Of a stretch of DNA of 30,524 nt, positions 1 to 12,200 are shown piece after piece. The notes below the pieces were generated by a model. The model was not told where the DNA came from and did not search any database. It worked only from the letters and a program-made list of their open reading frames with translations. This DNA comes from Legionellaceae bacterium (lineage in GTDB: Bacteria; Pseudomonadota; Gammaproteobacteria; Legionellales; Legionellaceae): NCBI GenBank assembly GCA_027449525.1, contig DAIDLK010000002.1, positions 1 to 30,524 of the forward strand, read 5' to 3'. Made by a program: the position numbers and the translations under genes. Numbering within the stretch: position 1 is the first letter of the stretch; each line of letters opens with the position of its first letter.

Positions 1-987
1 GCTCCGCTATTTCGCATGGAGGCGATACAGCACCATCAACACCAACAATTGGGTTCCGTTTCGATTAATATTCCAGTGCAAGTCAAGCTGTTGATTCTTG
101 CTTGTACGCTGTTTGTCATAGGCTCGATGTTGTTTGCCGCATGGGCTGAGTTCTCTGAACATTGTTTGGTGAGAGGCTACTTGAATGTTCTTCCGCATGG
201 TGCGAGGGTTTATGCCATGCAACCGGGGGTCATCTCTGCGCGATACGTGGTGGAGGGTGATGCGGTTAAACGCGGCGATCGTCTGTATCGGGTGAACCGT
301 TTGCTCGTTGGGCAGCTTGCGTTAGCCAAACAACCAGAGTGGCGCTTGTTAAAGCAACAGCAACGTGCTTTACGTAGTGCATTGGCTGAAAAAAAACAGG
401 AAGTTATTAAGCACCAGGCTCTTTACAGCCAGCACTACGTGACACGCGCTGTTTTGCAAACGCACCAAGATGAATTGGCGGCGGTGTCGTGGCAATTAAG
501 CCAAATTGCGGTTGAATTGATTCACTACCAACAAACACATACTGAAGTGGTGCGAGCGCCCATTGATGGAGTGGTAACTGATGTACTCGGTGTTGTTGGG
601 CAACGTGTGCAGCCGACATCGTTCTTATTAAGCATTACGCCCCACCACGCACAACCGTTTGCTGAGCTATTGGTCCCAGCGGCTTTCATGCGTTTTGTGG
701 TGCTAGGGAAGTCAATCGCGTTACGTTATGATGCTTATCCTTATCAGCACTATGGTACGGCACCTGCGGTTATTGAGCAGATTAGTCAAACCATGTTAAC
801 GGATGCTGAAGAGCAAAAGCCCATTCGCTTAGGTATGCCATATTATAAAGTGCTAGCTAGGTTAACGGGATCAGCCATAGCTTTACCGCAAAATATGACG
901 TTTACGGCAGTTATTCCCGGATCGCGCAAAACCTTATGGCGCTGGGTTTTTGAACCGATGTTAGTTTCTTTCAATGAGTCAGCATGA
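1..987 (+). CDS. HlyD-family membrane fusion protein, 5' end missing
   Basis: Periplasmic adaptor subunit that links an inner-membrane ABC exporter to an outer-membrane channel. The frame is open from base 1 and reads L-F-R-M-E-A before the ATG at 16. HlyD proteins of this class usually begin with an LFRxEA-like segment, so the true start probably lies left of the window and the ATG at 16 is internal. One transmembrane helix (LLILACTLFVIGSMLF) comes next, then a lipoyl-type half (VRGYL to GDAVKRGDRLYRV), a Gln/His-rich coiled-coil of about 70 residues, and the second lipoyl half (VVRAPIDGVVTDVLG). The stop overlaps the ATG of the exporter gene in an ATGA, so the two are very likely translationally coupled. 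Family assignment is firm; the substrate is unknown. Confidence 0.9.
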   Translation, partial: APLFRMEAIQHHQHQQLGSVSINIPVQVKLLILACTLFVIGSMLFAAWAEFSEHCLVRGYLNVLPHGARVYAMQPGVISARYVVEGDAVKRGDRLYRVNRLLVGQLALAKQPEWRLLKQQQRALRSALAEKKQEVIKHQALYSQHYVTRAVLQTHQDELAAVSWQLSQIAVELIHYQQTHTEVVRAPIDGVVTDVLGVVGQRVQPTSFLLSITPHHAQPFAELLVPAAFMRFVVLGKSIALRYDAYPYQHYGTAPAVIEQISQTMLTDAEEQKPIRLGMPYYKVLARLTGSAIALPQNMTFTAVIPGSRKTLWRWVFEPMLVSFNESA

Positions 988-3065
988 GCGAATCATTCTT
1001 ACAGTGGTCCACTAAACCTCGGCGCACACTGCCGGTTGTTTTGCAAAACGAACTGGCCGAATGCGGGCATGCTTGCTTGGTCATGGTGAGTTGCTTTTGG
1101 GGGAATTCACTCAATTTAGCCCAATTAAGGTGTCGGCATCAGCCTTCACTGCAAGGCATAACGCTCCGTCAACTAGTGGATTTATTCGCTCAGTATGGTT
1201 TTTCCGCGCGCGCGCTGCAGGTGCCTTTGACGGAACTACGATACGTGCGCACTCCGGCTGTGTTGCACTGGAACATGAATCATTTTGTGGTATTAAAGCA
1301 GGTGAAAAAAAACTCTGTTGTGATTCATGATCCAGCGTTTGGCTTGCGCAAGTGTTCCATGGACGAGGTATCGCGCTCGTTCACGGGTGTGCTGCTTGAA
1401 ATTAGTTTAGAACGTTCCGTGGTAGAGCCCCTGACCCACACTCGCTTGAGCCTACCGCGTTTGTTATGTACGGTTGTTGGTTTGCCTTCTACATTACTCT
1501 GGCTTTTATTATCCTCTCTTTGCTTGGAGCTCCTAAGTTTAGTGAATCCGCTCTTCACCCAGCACGTGATTGATCATGTTGTTGCGTCTGGCGACATAGT
1601 GCACCTGGTTTATTTAGTCTGCGGTTGTTCGTTCTTGATGTTGATGCATGCATTGACTGAATGGCTGCGTGGAAAAACTAGTTTGTATTTATCCATGCAG
1701 TTAACGGAACAACTGTCGGCAGGGTGTATGCGTCACTTATTGCGGTTGCCGTCAGAATTTTTTGCTGCACGTCGTCGCGGTGATATTCAATCAAAAATGC
1801 AAGCTATTCACGATATCCAGCGTAAGGTAGGCACTGAATGTATTCATACCCTACTTGATGGGGGAATGGCAGTACTCACGCTCTTAGTGATGTCTGTCTA
1901 TAGCCCATTTTTAACCGCTGTTGTAGCAAGCGCCTTGGTATTGTACGTAGGATTACGCGCCGGTTCTTATCATGCATTACAACAGCACACCGCTACCTCG
2001 ATTCACCAGCACGCAAAAGTTGCTTCAGTGTTTCTTGAGTCGATTCAAGCAATTACGCCGATTAAGTTGTTTTTAAAAGAGTCGGTACGTTTTAATCAAT
2101 GGCATAATGCTAGTATTGATGCGTTGAATGCGGATATTCGTGTCGCTAGCAAGCAATTAATTTACCAGGTTGGTCAGCAATGGTTGTTTAGTATGGAACA
2201 TCTTGCGGTGGTTTGTTTTGCCGCGCTGGGCGTGATGGCTAATCGCTTGTCGATAGGGATGTTGTTGGCTTTTTTAGGTTATCGGCAGTTGTTGGTGAGT
2301 AAAACACTGTCGTTTGTGCAACACCTGTTTGATTACCGCTTGTTGTCAATTCAATTGAATCGTTTGAGCGATATTGTATTACATCCTGCTGAAGTGATTA
2401 GCACTGGGCGTGGCGTAGTGGATGAACTACGCGGGCAATTGTCATTACATCACGTTTCTTTTCAATACGATACGTTCTCACCGTGGGTTGTCAACCAGCT
2501 GGATTTAACCATTCATGCCGGTGAAAAAGTCGTGTTAGTTGGACCGTCTGGCTGCGGTAAATCCACTGTATTAAAACTCCTGATGGGGTTGATTCAACCA
2601 ACTAGCGGCGAGTTACGTCTTGATGATCAACCCTTAACCGACTTCGGGCTGAAAAATTATCGCCAGGCACTAGCGGCAGTACTGCAAGATGATGCGCTGC
2701 TTAGTGGTTCGATTGCCGATAATATTTGTTTTTTTGACCCAACCGTGGACCACGAGTGGCTGTATACGGTAGCCCATTGGTGCGGCATGCATGATAGCAT
2801 TCGTCGTTTAAGTATGGGTTACGAAACATTCGTGGGAGACATGGGTTCTAGTTTATCCGGCGGACAGAAGCAACGTTTATTATTGGCGCGTGCACTGTAT
2901 AAAAAACCCAAAATTTTATTTTTAGACGAAGCCACCAGCCACTTGGACGCAGAGAATGAGCGCGCTATTAATCGAACGCTGGCTGGGCTAAATATTACTC
3001 AAGTGATTGTAGCGCACCGTGCCGAAACCATTAAAATGGCTGATAGGGTGATTACCTTGGCGTAG
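984..3065 (+). CDS. Peptidase C39-containing ABC exporter (bacteriocin/microcin type)
   Basis: Inner-membrane ATP-driven exporter that removes double-glycine leaders from small peptides while secreting them (CvaB/LagD/ComA-like). Residues 1 to about 130 form the C39 cysteine protease: Gln21, Cys27 in ECGHAC, His100 in NHFVVL and Asp116 in HDPAFG are all present, so the protease looks active, unlike the inactive C39-like domains of RTX exporters. A six-helix membrane domain spans roughly 160-440. The ATPase domain has Walker A GPSGCGKST (520-528), signature LSGGQ (624-628), Walker B with Asp648-Glu649 and the H-loop His678. At 693 aa it has full family length. The start overlaps the HlyD gene by 4 nt. 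No double-glycine precursor peptide gene was found in the window; it may lie upstream or elsewhere. Confidence 0.94.
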   Translation: MSESFLQWSTKPRRTLPVVLQNELAECGHACLVMVSCFWGNSLNLAQLRCRHQPSLQGITLRQLVDLFAQYGFSARALQVPLTELRYVRTPAVLHWNMNHFVVLKQVKKNSVVIHDPAFGLRKCSMDEVSRSFTGVLLEISLERSVVEPLTHTRLSLPRLLCTVVGLPSTLLWLLLSSLCLELLSLVNPLFTQHVIDHVVASGDIVHLVYLVCGCSFLMLMHALTEWLRGKTSLYLSMQLTEQLSAGCMRHLLRLPSEFFAARRRGDIQSKMQAIHDIQRKVGTECIHTLLDGGMAVLTLLVMSVYSPFLTAVVASALVLYVGLRAGSYHALQQHTATSIHQHAKVASVFLESIQAITPIKLFLKESVRFNQWHNASIDALNADIRVASKQLIYQVGQQWLFSMEHLAVVCFAALGVMANRLSIGMLLAFLGYRQLLVSKTLSFVQHLFDYRLLSIQLNRLSDIVLHPAEVISTGRGVVDELRGQLSLHHVSFQYDTFSPWVVNQLDLTIHAGEKVVLVGPSGCGKSTVLKLLMGLIQPTSGELRLDDQPLTDFGLKNYRQALAAVLQDDALLSGSIADNICFFDPTVDHEWLYTVAHWCGMHDSIRRLSMGYETFVGDMGSSLSGGQKQRLLLARALYKKPKILFLDEATSHLDAENERAINRTLAGLNITQVIVAHRAETIKMADRVITLA

Positions 3066-3083
3066 TTGGTATATCATTGAGTC

Positions 3084-3617
3084 ATGCTTGCAAAAAATCA
3101 AATAAATTTCATTCATCTCGACAACATCATCGTGCAGGTGACGCGAAAGCCAATAAAGCACTTGATTTTGCGCGTTGATCCACCGGACGGTGAGGTTAGA
3201 CTCAGCGCCCCGCACGCCGTCTCACTTTCTGACATTGAGCGGTATTTATGGTCCAAACACGCGTGGATTCGGCAGCATTGCGAGAGGTTACAACGCCAGC
3301 CAGTGTTGCCAGTGTGGGATCAACAAGCATTTTATGCTTGTGTGCCCGATTTAATTGCGCATTGGCAAGTCATCATGGAGGTGCAGGTTGCCGCCTGGGG
3401 TATTAAAGCGATGAAAACGCGTTGGGGAAGTTGCAATCCGCGCGCAAAACGAATTTGGCTGAATCGACACCTGATTGACAAACCCAAAGCCTGTTTGGAA
3501 TATGTTTTGGTGCACGAGATGGTGCATTTGCTCGAGGCAAGTCATAATAGGCGATTTTATGCATTAATGGATCACTTTTTGCCTGAGTGGAGAACATGCC
3601 AGAGTTACCTGAAGTAG
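3084..3617 (+). CDS. YgjP-like zinc metallohydrolase (DUF45/M48-like)
   Basis: A 177-aa protein of the YgjP/DUF45 family of predicted cytoplasmic zinc metallopeptidases; the E. coli member has similar length. Seen in the sequence: WGSC at about residues 112-115, then zinc motif HEMVH (144-148) with a third ligand His154 in EASHNRRF, and the terminal DHFLPEW typical of the family. It starts 18 nt after the exporter stop without a clear ribosome-binding site. Its last 22 nt overlap the start of mutM in another frame. The family's substrate is not firmly established, so only the fold and metal site are claimed. Confidence 0.88.
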   Translation: MLAKNQINFIHLDNIIVQVTRKPIKHLILRVDPPDGEVRLSAPHAVSLSDIERYLWSKHAWIRQHCERLQRQPVLPVWDQQAFYACVPDLIAHWQVIMEVQVAAWGIKAMKTRWGSCNPRAKRIWLNRHLIDKPKACLEYVLVHEMVHLLEASHNRRFYALMDHFLPEWRTCQSYLK

Positions 3618-4444
3618 AAACGACCCTACGTGGCTTACTACCGCACGTGCAGGGTGTGTGCATTGAACGAGCGATTGTGCGTCAGCCCCATTTGCGTTGG
3701 CCTATTCCTGAGGATTTGTCAGATTGGTTAGCTGGCCAACGCATTACCAGTGCGGTACGGCGTGGAAAATACTTGATTTTTTCTCTAACGCGCGGTCACT
3801 TGTTGTTGCATCTTGGCATGTCAGGGCGGTGGCGCGTATTGCAAGAAAATAGCGCGCCCGCCAAGCATGATCACGTGGATATCGTGTTATCCACTGGCTG
3901 TGTGTTGCGTTACACGGATCCACGCCGTTTTGGGGCAATTTTGACCACCACCGAACCGTTAGCGCAACATCGTTTGTTGCGGCATTTAGGTGCCGAACCA
4001 TTAACTGCCGCATTTAACCCGCAGGCGTTACACCAGTTGGCTCAGGGCAGGCGCATAGCGATTAAGCCGTTGATTATGGATCACACGGTCGTGGTGGGGG
4101 TTGGGAATATTTATGCTACGGAAGCGTTGTTCATGGCAGGTATTCATCCGGCCATGCCGGCAGGTCTATTATCACTTGCTCAAGCCGAGCGATTAGTTGC
4201 CGCCATTCAAGCGATTTTAGCGAGTGCTATTGCCGAGGGCGGTACGACCCTGAATGACTTTTTATCCAGTGATGGAAAGCCGGGCTATTTTGCCCAGCAA
4301 CTCAAAGTGTATGGACGCAAAGGTCAACCTTGCGTCATTTGTCATTCTCCCCTGCAATCTTGTACACTGGGTCAACGGGGTACCGCATTTTGTGGCACCT
4401 GCCAAATTCAGGATGAAGGGATTGAGAACGCTCCTTGTCGTTAG
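3596..4444 (+). CDS. mutM: Formamidopyrimidine-DNA glycosylase
   Basis: Bifunctional glycosylase/AP lyase that removes 8-oxoguanine and formamidopyrimidines in base excision repair. The ATG at 3596 is chosen because it gives the invariant MPELPEVE start: the Pro after Met is the catalytic nucleophile and the following Glu is essential. An in-frame start 9 nt upstream would bury that Pro. Lys58 (Lys57 of the mature enzyme), the VGVGNIYATEALF helix-two-turn-helix region and the C-terminal zinc finger (Cys246, Cys249, Cys266, Cys269, with Arg261 in the loop) are intact. The 282-aa length is normal. It overlaps the metallohydrolase gene by 22 nt and the LD-transpeptidase gene by 32 nt, suggesting one transcription unit. 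Confidence 0.96.
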   Translation: MPELPEVETTLRGLLPHVQGVCIERAIVRQPHLRWPIPEDLSDWLAGQRITSAVRRGKYLIFSLTRGHLLLHLGMSGRWRVLQENSAPAKHDHVDIVLSTGCVLRYTDPRRFGAILTTTEPLAQHRLLRHLGAEPLTAAFNPQALHQLAQGRRIAIKPLIMDHTVVVGVGNIYATEALFMAGIHPAMPAGLLSLAQAERLVAAIQAILASAIAEGGTTLNDFLSSDGKPGYFAQQLKVYGRKGQPCVICHSPLQSCTLGQRGTAFCGTCQIQDEGIENAPCR

Positions 4445-5522
4445 TTGCGTCATGGTGTCAACCCTATTGTGGCGGTATTTTCCTGACGCCCGCCCGCCAA
4501 TAACCCAAACGACACAAGCCTTCGAGCAGCAGTTATCCGTCCCGGCGTATCGTGCAATGCAAGCCGTCTTGGTGGCGGCTGAAAAAAATCGCATGGAGCA
4601 CAATCAGATTGTCACGCTCATCGACTACTCCTTGCCAGCGAATCAGAAACGCTTGTGGGTGTTTGATTTAAGCACACAACAGGTGTTGTTCCACACCTAC
4701 GTTTCACACGGCATCAATTCAGGTGCACTGCACACCACGCGTTTTTCCAATCGTTACAACAGTAAGTCGAGTAGCATGGGGGTTTACCGCACGCAAAAAA
4801 CCTACCGGGGCCGTGAGGGGTTAACGCTGAAATTACAAGGACTGGATCCAGGCTTTAACGACAATGCCGAGAATCGTGCCATTGTGATGCACGGTGGCTG
4901 GTACATGGATGAGGCGTTTATTCATAAGTACGGACGCTCAGGCCGCAGTTGGGGTTGCCCCGCGTTGCCATTGACGGTATCGAGTGATCTGATCAATACC
5001 ATCAAAGATAATGCGTTGTTAATTATCTACTATCCGGATAAAAAATGGTTTTCCCATTCTAAATTTTTGCAAGACGATGCGTTTTTTGCTGAACAAGCTG
5101 CCAGCATTGACGACCCTACAGGCCTTGTTGAGGAAGAGCCGGAACGTGGTGCGGTGTTGTTAGCTAATCTTAACCCGTTGCTTTCACATAAAATGGACGA
5201 GGCAATTTTAGCCCTACCTGCAGAGGCTTATCAACACCAATTTGCGCAAGCACCGCCACTATCTCGCATGTTACGGCGTCAAATTCATCAGAAGGAATAC
5301 ATTGCCATCAGTCCGGAGGAGCTCACGCGACTCAACGGGCAATGGGCTGATTTGTGTTTTGTGGTGCCGACACTGCGCATGGAACGCGGCTACTATTTAA
5401 CCGAAATGAAAATTATTGATTTAGGTGCTATTCAATCCATCGACCAACAGCAAGGCACCGTAGTGCACTTAGCCAATAACCGTGCGGTGGTGTTGCGCAC
5501 CAGTCAACAATTTATTCGCTGG

Positions 5523-5534
<12 letters not shown>
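4413..5534 (+). CDS. LD-transpeptidase catalytic-domain protein (YkuD_2 type), exported
   Basis: A 373-aa predicted periplasmic enzyme acting on peptidoglycan stem peptides. The ATG at 4413 gives MKGLRTLLVVSCVMVSTLLW, a signal peptide or membrane anchor; an earlier in-frame start would lie deep inside mutM. The catalytic region has His160 in IVMHGGWYM and nucleophile Cys182 in SWGCPALP, preceded by YGRSGRS. This is the pattern of the 'murein LD-transpeptidase catalytic domain' family rather than classical ErfK/YbiS, which carry an extra LysM or Pro-rich part. About 170 residues after the domain have no recognised fold. The gene overlaps mutM by 32 nt and converges with prlC, the two stops overlapping by 12 nt. 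Whether it makes 3-3 crosslinks or attaches lipoprotein cannot be read from sequence. Confidence 0.85.
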
Positions 5535-7559
<2,025 letters not shown>

Positions 7560-8823
7560 ACGAAGGCTCCTGGTGGGGGTGGGGTGGCTGGAATAAACGG
7601 TGTCTACGAAGATCGCTCAAATTTTCGGGTGGGCGTGCGGCCTGCACGCGCTTGCCTTCAATGGCCATGAGGGTCGAGGCACCTAATGCGGCTAGTGCAC
7701 CCAATACGGGCAGTATGGGATTAAAAGCCACTACCACCGGTAGTAGGGTTAAAATCGCTAGCACTAAAATTAGATTATTCCACAACGCCAGTCCATGGAA
7801 ACGGTATTCATAAGCGCGTCGTGCGCGTAATACGCTCAGGTATTCTGGGTTGGGTGAGATGTTGCCTTGGAAAACGCCGTGCTGGTATTCATTTTCCAAC
7901 CAATTCAGTCGGCTTAACTCCAAGCCAGCGCGCACCATGATCGTGGCTAAATCAAAAAATTGCAAAACAATCGTCAACACGAGACGATAGGGCATCAATG
8001 AGCCAACCAACACAAAGCAAGTGAGGATGCCGCTGATAAACCACATTAAATCATTGCTGACCTCAAAACCGCGGCGATGCAAATTAAGCTGTGCGATGAG
8101 GCGAGTGCCAAACGGTAATTTTCGCTCCCGTTCAGGCATCCAAGGATTAGGGATAGTATGTTTTAGTAATATCAATAAATTAACACTGAGGCGTGGGATG
8201 AAAAAAGCCCAACCTAAATAAAGAAAGAAAGGACCAAGTACTGGCTCTAAGGCATTGATCCAAGGATGAAACAGTCGAAAAGATTGGAGCAAGAGTGCGT
8301 AGGTGGTGAGGCGCCTTAGCCGAAGTGCGACCAAGCGATACCAATTCGCGCTGGTCATGTAACTGCGAATTGAATGCAAAAGGTTGGTGGTTGGAAGCAG
8401 TGTCAGGTCGGGTTCACTGGCAAAGGCAGGGTATTGCTGGCGCAGGAGGCGACGCAGCAAACTTTGATCGTGGCGTAATTGATTGATATCTTGTGTTTCA
8501 TCCAGAAAACAATAGGTTTGTTCAAGTAATTCGGCAAGCACGAGGGTCGCCTCTAGTTCTTCCAGCAGTTGAGGTTTGGGCGTTGACGGTTTGTTGGCAA
8601 GAGTTAATAAGTAGTTACATTGCACACGGTAAAGTGCCATCCAACGGGGGCGATTATTAATTACCTCAACCCAGAAAGGCATCGATTGACGGTTTAATTG
8701 CTGAGAAAAAGACCAGGTGGCCAACTTACGATGAAATGGCTGCTTCGGGAAGTGAGGGATACTTGCCGGTAATTGTTGCAATATTACTGCCATTTTTGTA
8801 ACTTATTTGTCTAAAATTTTGCT

Positions 8824-8832
8824 ATTATAGCA
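8824..8832 (-). promoter_or_regulatory. Extended -10 promoter for membrane protein/prlC
   Basis: Read on the minus strand the sequence is TGCTATAAT: a perfect -10 hexamer with the TGn extension. It lies about 30 nt upstream of the ATG at 8793. No convincing -35 hexamer is seen, which fits an extended -10 promoter. The predicted leader is short and lacks a strong Shine-Dalgarno sequence. Confidence 0.55.
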
Positions 8833-8885
8833 CAGCTGATGTGAATTTAGGCTATAGTTTATGGTAATAGTACCAGGAGATACTG

Positions 8886-9203
8886 ATGTTGATGGCGAAC
8901 CTGCAACAAAAACTACACAGTTTACTTGCAGAGTCTTCACCGCCATTAGTTGAAAATGCCAGTTTGCAGCAACAATTAGCCTCGGCGTGGCAATCTCGCC
9001 AATTGGAGCGTTTAAACACTACTCCTGCTGCGCCGACCAAGTTATTCCTTTCATTCAAGGATGAACAAGATTTGTCCCAACTTAAACATACTATTTCGCC
9101 AGACTGTTTTAAAATACTAGCTACGCAGCAATACCGCACTAAAATAGCCGAAGGCCGCACGGAGGATCATTCGGCAAATAGCATTGCCACATTGTTTAAA
9201 TAA
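8886..9203 (+). CDS. Small hypothetical protein upstream of the helicase fusion
   Basis: A 105-aa soluble protein with no family I recognise. AGGAG sits 6 nt before the ATG, so it is well supported as a gene; a second ATG lies 6 nt downstream. The N-terminal half is helical and Gln-rich (QQKLHSLL, LQQQLASAWQSRQLERL), followed by a TTPAAPTK linker and a short C-terminal region (LFLSFKDEQDL, CFKILATQQYR). There are no cysteine clusters, signal peptide or membrane helix. The next gene begins 48 nt later with a RelE/ParE-like domain, so an antitoxin role was considered. No helix-turn-helix, ribbon-helix-helix or other antitoxin signature is visible, and the next gene appears to have its own promoter. 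Confidence 0.72.
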   Translation: MLMANLQQKLHSLLAESSPPLVENASLQQQLASAWQSRQLERLNTTPAAPTKLFLSFKDEQDLSQLKHTISPDCFKILATQQYRTKIAEGRTEDHSANSIATLFK

Positions 9204-9220
9204 AAAACTAAGTGTATAAT
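9192..9220 (+). promoter_or_regulatory. Sigma70-like promoter for the helicase fusion gene
   Basis: A perfect -10 TATAAT (9215-9220) stands 17 nt after TTGTTT (9192-9197, three of six matches). The -35 overlaps the stop of the preceding gene. The predicted transcription start near 9227 leaves about 25 nt before the ATG at 9252 but only about 13 nt before the GTG at 9240, which helps choose the ATG as start. Confidence 0.55.
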
Positions 9221-9251
9221 GCTGGCTTTTCACTGTTGAGTGAGTGGCTTC

Positions 9252-12200
9252 ATGAATCGAATTTATTATTGGCAAGGCGCTGAGGGTAATACCGCTCTGC
9301 TCTCAGAGCATCGTGACACCATAGCAAGGCTTTTAACGGGTGACTACCCTGCGGCTGATCTAGAAAAATTAAAAGGTAATCATCGTCACAGTGTCTATAG
9401 CTTCAGATTAAACGACGCACATCGCTTATTGTTCACTACCCGGAGGGTGCAAGGTAGGGATTATTTGCATGTTCTTGAGCTTGTAGCGAATCATGACTAT
9501 CAAAAAAGTCGTTTCAAACGACCGGCTGTTTTGCGTAATTACCTGGATAAACAAATCACAGAAGATGTTTCGGCTGAATTTGAATCTCTAACTTCCTTTC
9601 ATGAAAAACCACGGTTTGAAGCGCCTGCTGATCCATCGGAGATACAACCTATTCCGCTTGATTATTTTAATCAGCAATTTATCCAGGTTGACGAAGAACA
9701 GGAACATATCATTAATCAACCGTTGCCACTCATTATTAACGGTGTTGGCGGTTCAGGAAAAACTTATCTCGCCTTAAAGTTTCTTCAACAGTATGTTCGT
9801 GATTACGCAGGCAATGAGCCAGCCCGCCTTCTTTACGTTACCAAAGAGGTTACTTTGGTAAACACCATGAAACGGCATTGGTTTCTTTTAACCGAAACAA
9901 CCTCGAGTGCGGTCCAAGTGGAGTTCCAGACCTATGAACAACTGTTAGCCAAATTTATAAAGTTTGAGCCATTACCGACGGAGCAACACCACTATCAAGC
10001 CTGGCTAAGCACCCAAAAAAAGTCCAGTTTATCCCTCGATGATCAAACGCAATTCCATGAGTTTCGAATTTGTGCCGCATACACGCAAGAGCAGTATGTA
10101 GCCCTTGGTGAGCATCAATCCACACTGCCTGTAGACCAACGGGCTCATTTATATAGTCAATATCAGGCGTACCAAGCCTACTTGGAGCATCATCATCTGG
10201 TTGATCCAATGGTTTATTCGCTGGCCGAAAGCCCAATTTATGCACGAATTGTCGTTGACGAAGCACAAAATCTTTCGTTGCAGCAATTACGCACGCTGCA
10301 TGGCCTAGCCATGCATCACGCCATTCTTTATTGCATGGATCCACAGCAGAACTTGATGGATCAATTGCCAATCAGGGTATTACTGCAACAGTTGCATTGG
10401 CTGGGCGGGCGCACATTACTTACTTTTCCTCTGAATCGCACGTATCGCTGTCCAGAAAATATTACCAAGATGGTCAACACGTTATTACGTGCAAAACACC
10501 ACATACTGGGTAAAATTGATAAAAATGAAACAAAAGCGTTGCTCACCAGTGACCAACATACCGACCCCGGAACGGTGGTTTTTGCAACTAAAAATAGCTT
10601 GTTGGGTCACCGTGACATCCTGCAACGCAACAAAACCAACCATTTTGCCGTAATCACTCACTCGCACTTAGTAGACGAAGCGATACGTTTGTTTGACACA
10701 CCGCTCGTGTTTAGCGTCGAGCAAATTCAAGGGTTTGAATACCAAACGGTTATTGTTTATCAATTGCTCTCTGACCCTCTGTCACAGTCCTACCTTAAAA
10801 TGGTGCACCAACCACTGATGAACATTGATAATGACCGTCGCACTCTATCAACAAAACATGCCCATCATGACCTCGCACCCTGGTTTAATCGACTGTATAC
10901 CGCCTACACTCGTGCGCAAAACACGTTGCTAATCTGCGAGGACGCAGCGCCTAATAAAAATGGGTTAATACGATTACTGCAAACCACTATCCACAATCAA
11001 GCGGTAACCGCCGCTCTTCCGTTAAGTACCCCAGATACTAATTGGCAGGCGGAAGCAGAAAATCAACAAGCCAAAGGTAATAGTGAGATTGCAACCCGGA
11101 TTCGCGATCGTTACTTGATGACGACAACCAAGCAGACAAGTGCGCCATCGGTTGCAACAAACCAGAAAAAAAGTAAGCACAAACCCAAACCACCACCGTC
11201 AACCGAAGCACAAATCAAAGCACGCGATATCTTTCAGCGCTTTAGCGAAAAAGGTTTGATTAGTAACTGGGTGAAGCAACCGGATTTCATTACCACATTG
11301 TTTGATGCGCCTATCAGCTTCACGCATGAAGCACCGCAACCTCTTTTTCACCACATCATCCAATCCCCGAGCCACCTGACTCGCTTTGCCTTTGCCTTGG
11401 GGGTGCCTTCCTTAGCGTTTGTTACCCCGGATTTCATACAGCGCGCGATTGCTTGCCCCTCTTTACCCCATTTGGTGGTTGAAAAATTAATGCAGCACCT
11501 GTTGTTGCACACACCGAGCGCTCTTAAAACGTTAGAAATTAGAAATTGGCTGGGTCTGCAGCTTACTTATGAGCGACTACTCGCTGTTTTGCAAACAGCT
11601 TGCAAAACCAATGATGACTGCCTCATTGTTGTGACAACACTGTTGCACTACGAGTTTCACTTTGCATTGAACACGAACGATTTGGCACAAATTTTGCAGG
11701 TTATGCATTCACAAACGTCCACCACACTCCTCTGGCAATTGGCTCGCACCGACAGTGGTCGTATTAAAACCCTGTTAGAGGATGTTCCTGATCTGTTCCA
11801 GAGCATTCCAACACAAGCTTGGGCATGGGCCGTGACCAAACCAGTTGATTCCCCGCATAACGCGGCCACAAGTAACGCAGTCCAGTTGTTACTGGCTCAA
11901 TCGATTCCTGATCTAGAGTTCGTTATGCGCGAGCTGCGCGATGTAAGCGTCGAGCAGAAACGCTCGTTGTTTGAGATCATGAAACCAAGTTTGGTGAATC
12001 AGGTGACAGACAGTCAAGTACTGGGTAAAATGACGCTAGCTTTTTTTCTATCAAACGACCAATTCCACGATCTGTTCCGCCTGGTTCGTCAAAATTTACC
12101 GCAATTGATTACTAGTGCTGAGGCGTTGTCTGATCTCATGCATTATCTTAATTTAGAGCAACGTGATATCGTGTACATGCTCATTCAAGACCAATGGCTA

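Noticed and set aside
407..619. Small minus-strand reading frames inside the secretion genes as peptide substrates
   Set aside because: They are antisense shadows with no ribosome-binding site and no double-glycine leader.
4254..4412. N-terminal extension of the LD-transpeptidase inside mutM
   Set aside because: It overlaps mutM coding sequence in another frame and would place residues before a clear signal peptide starting at 4413.
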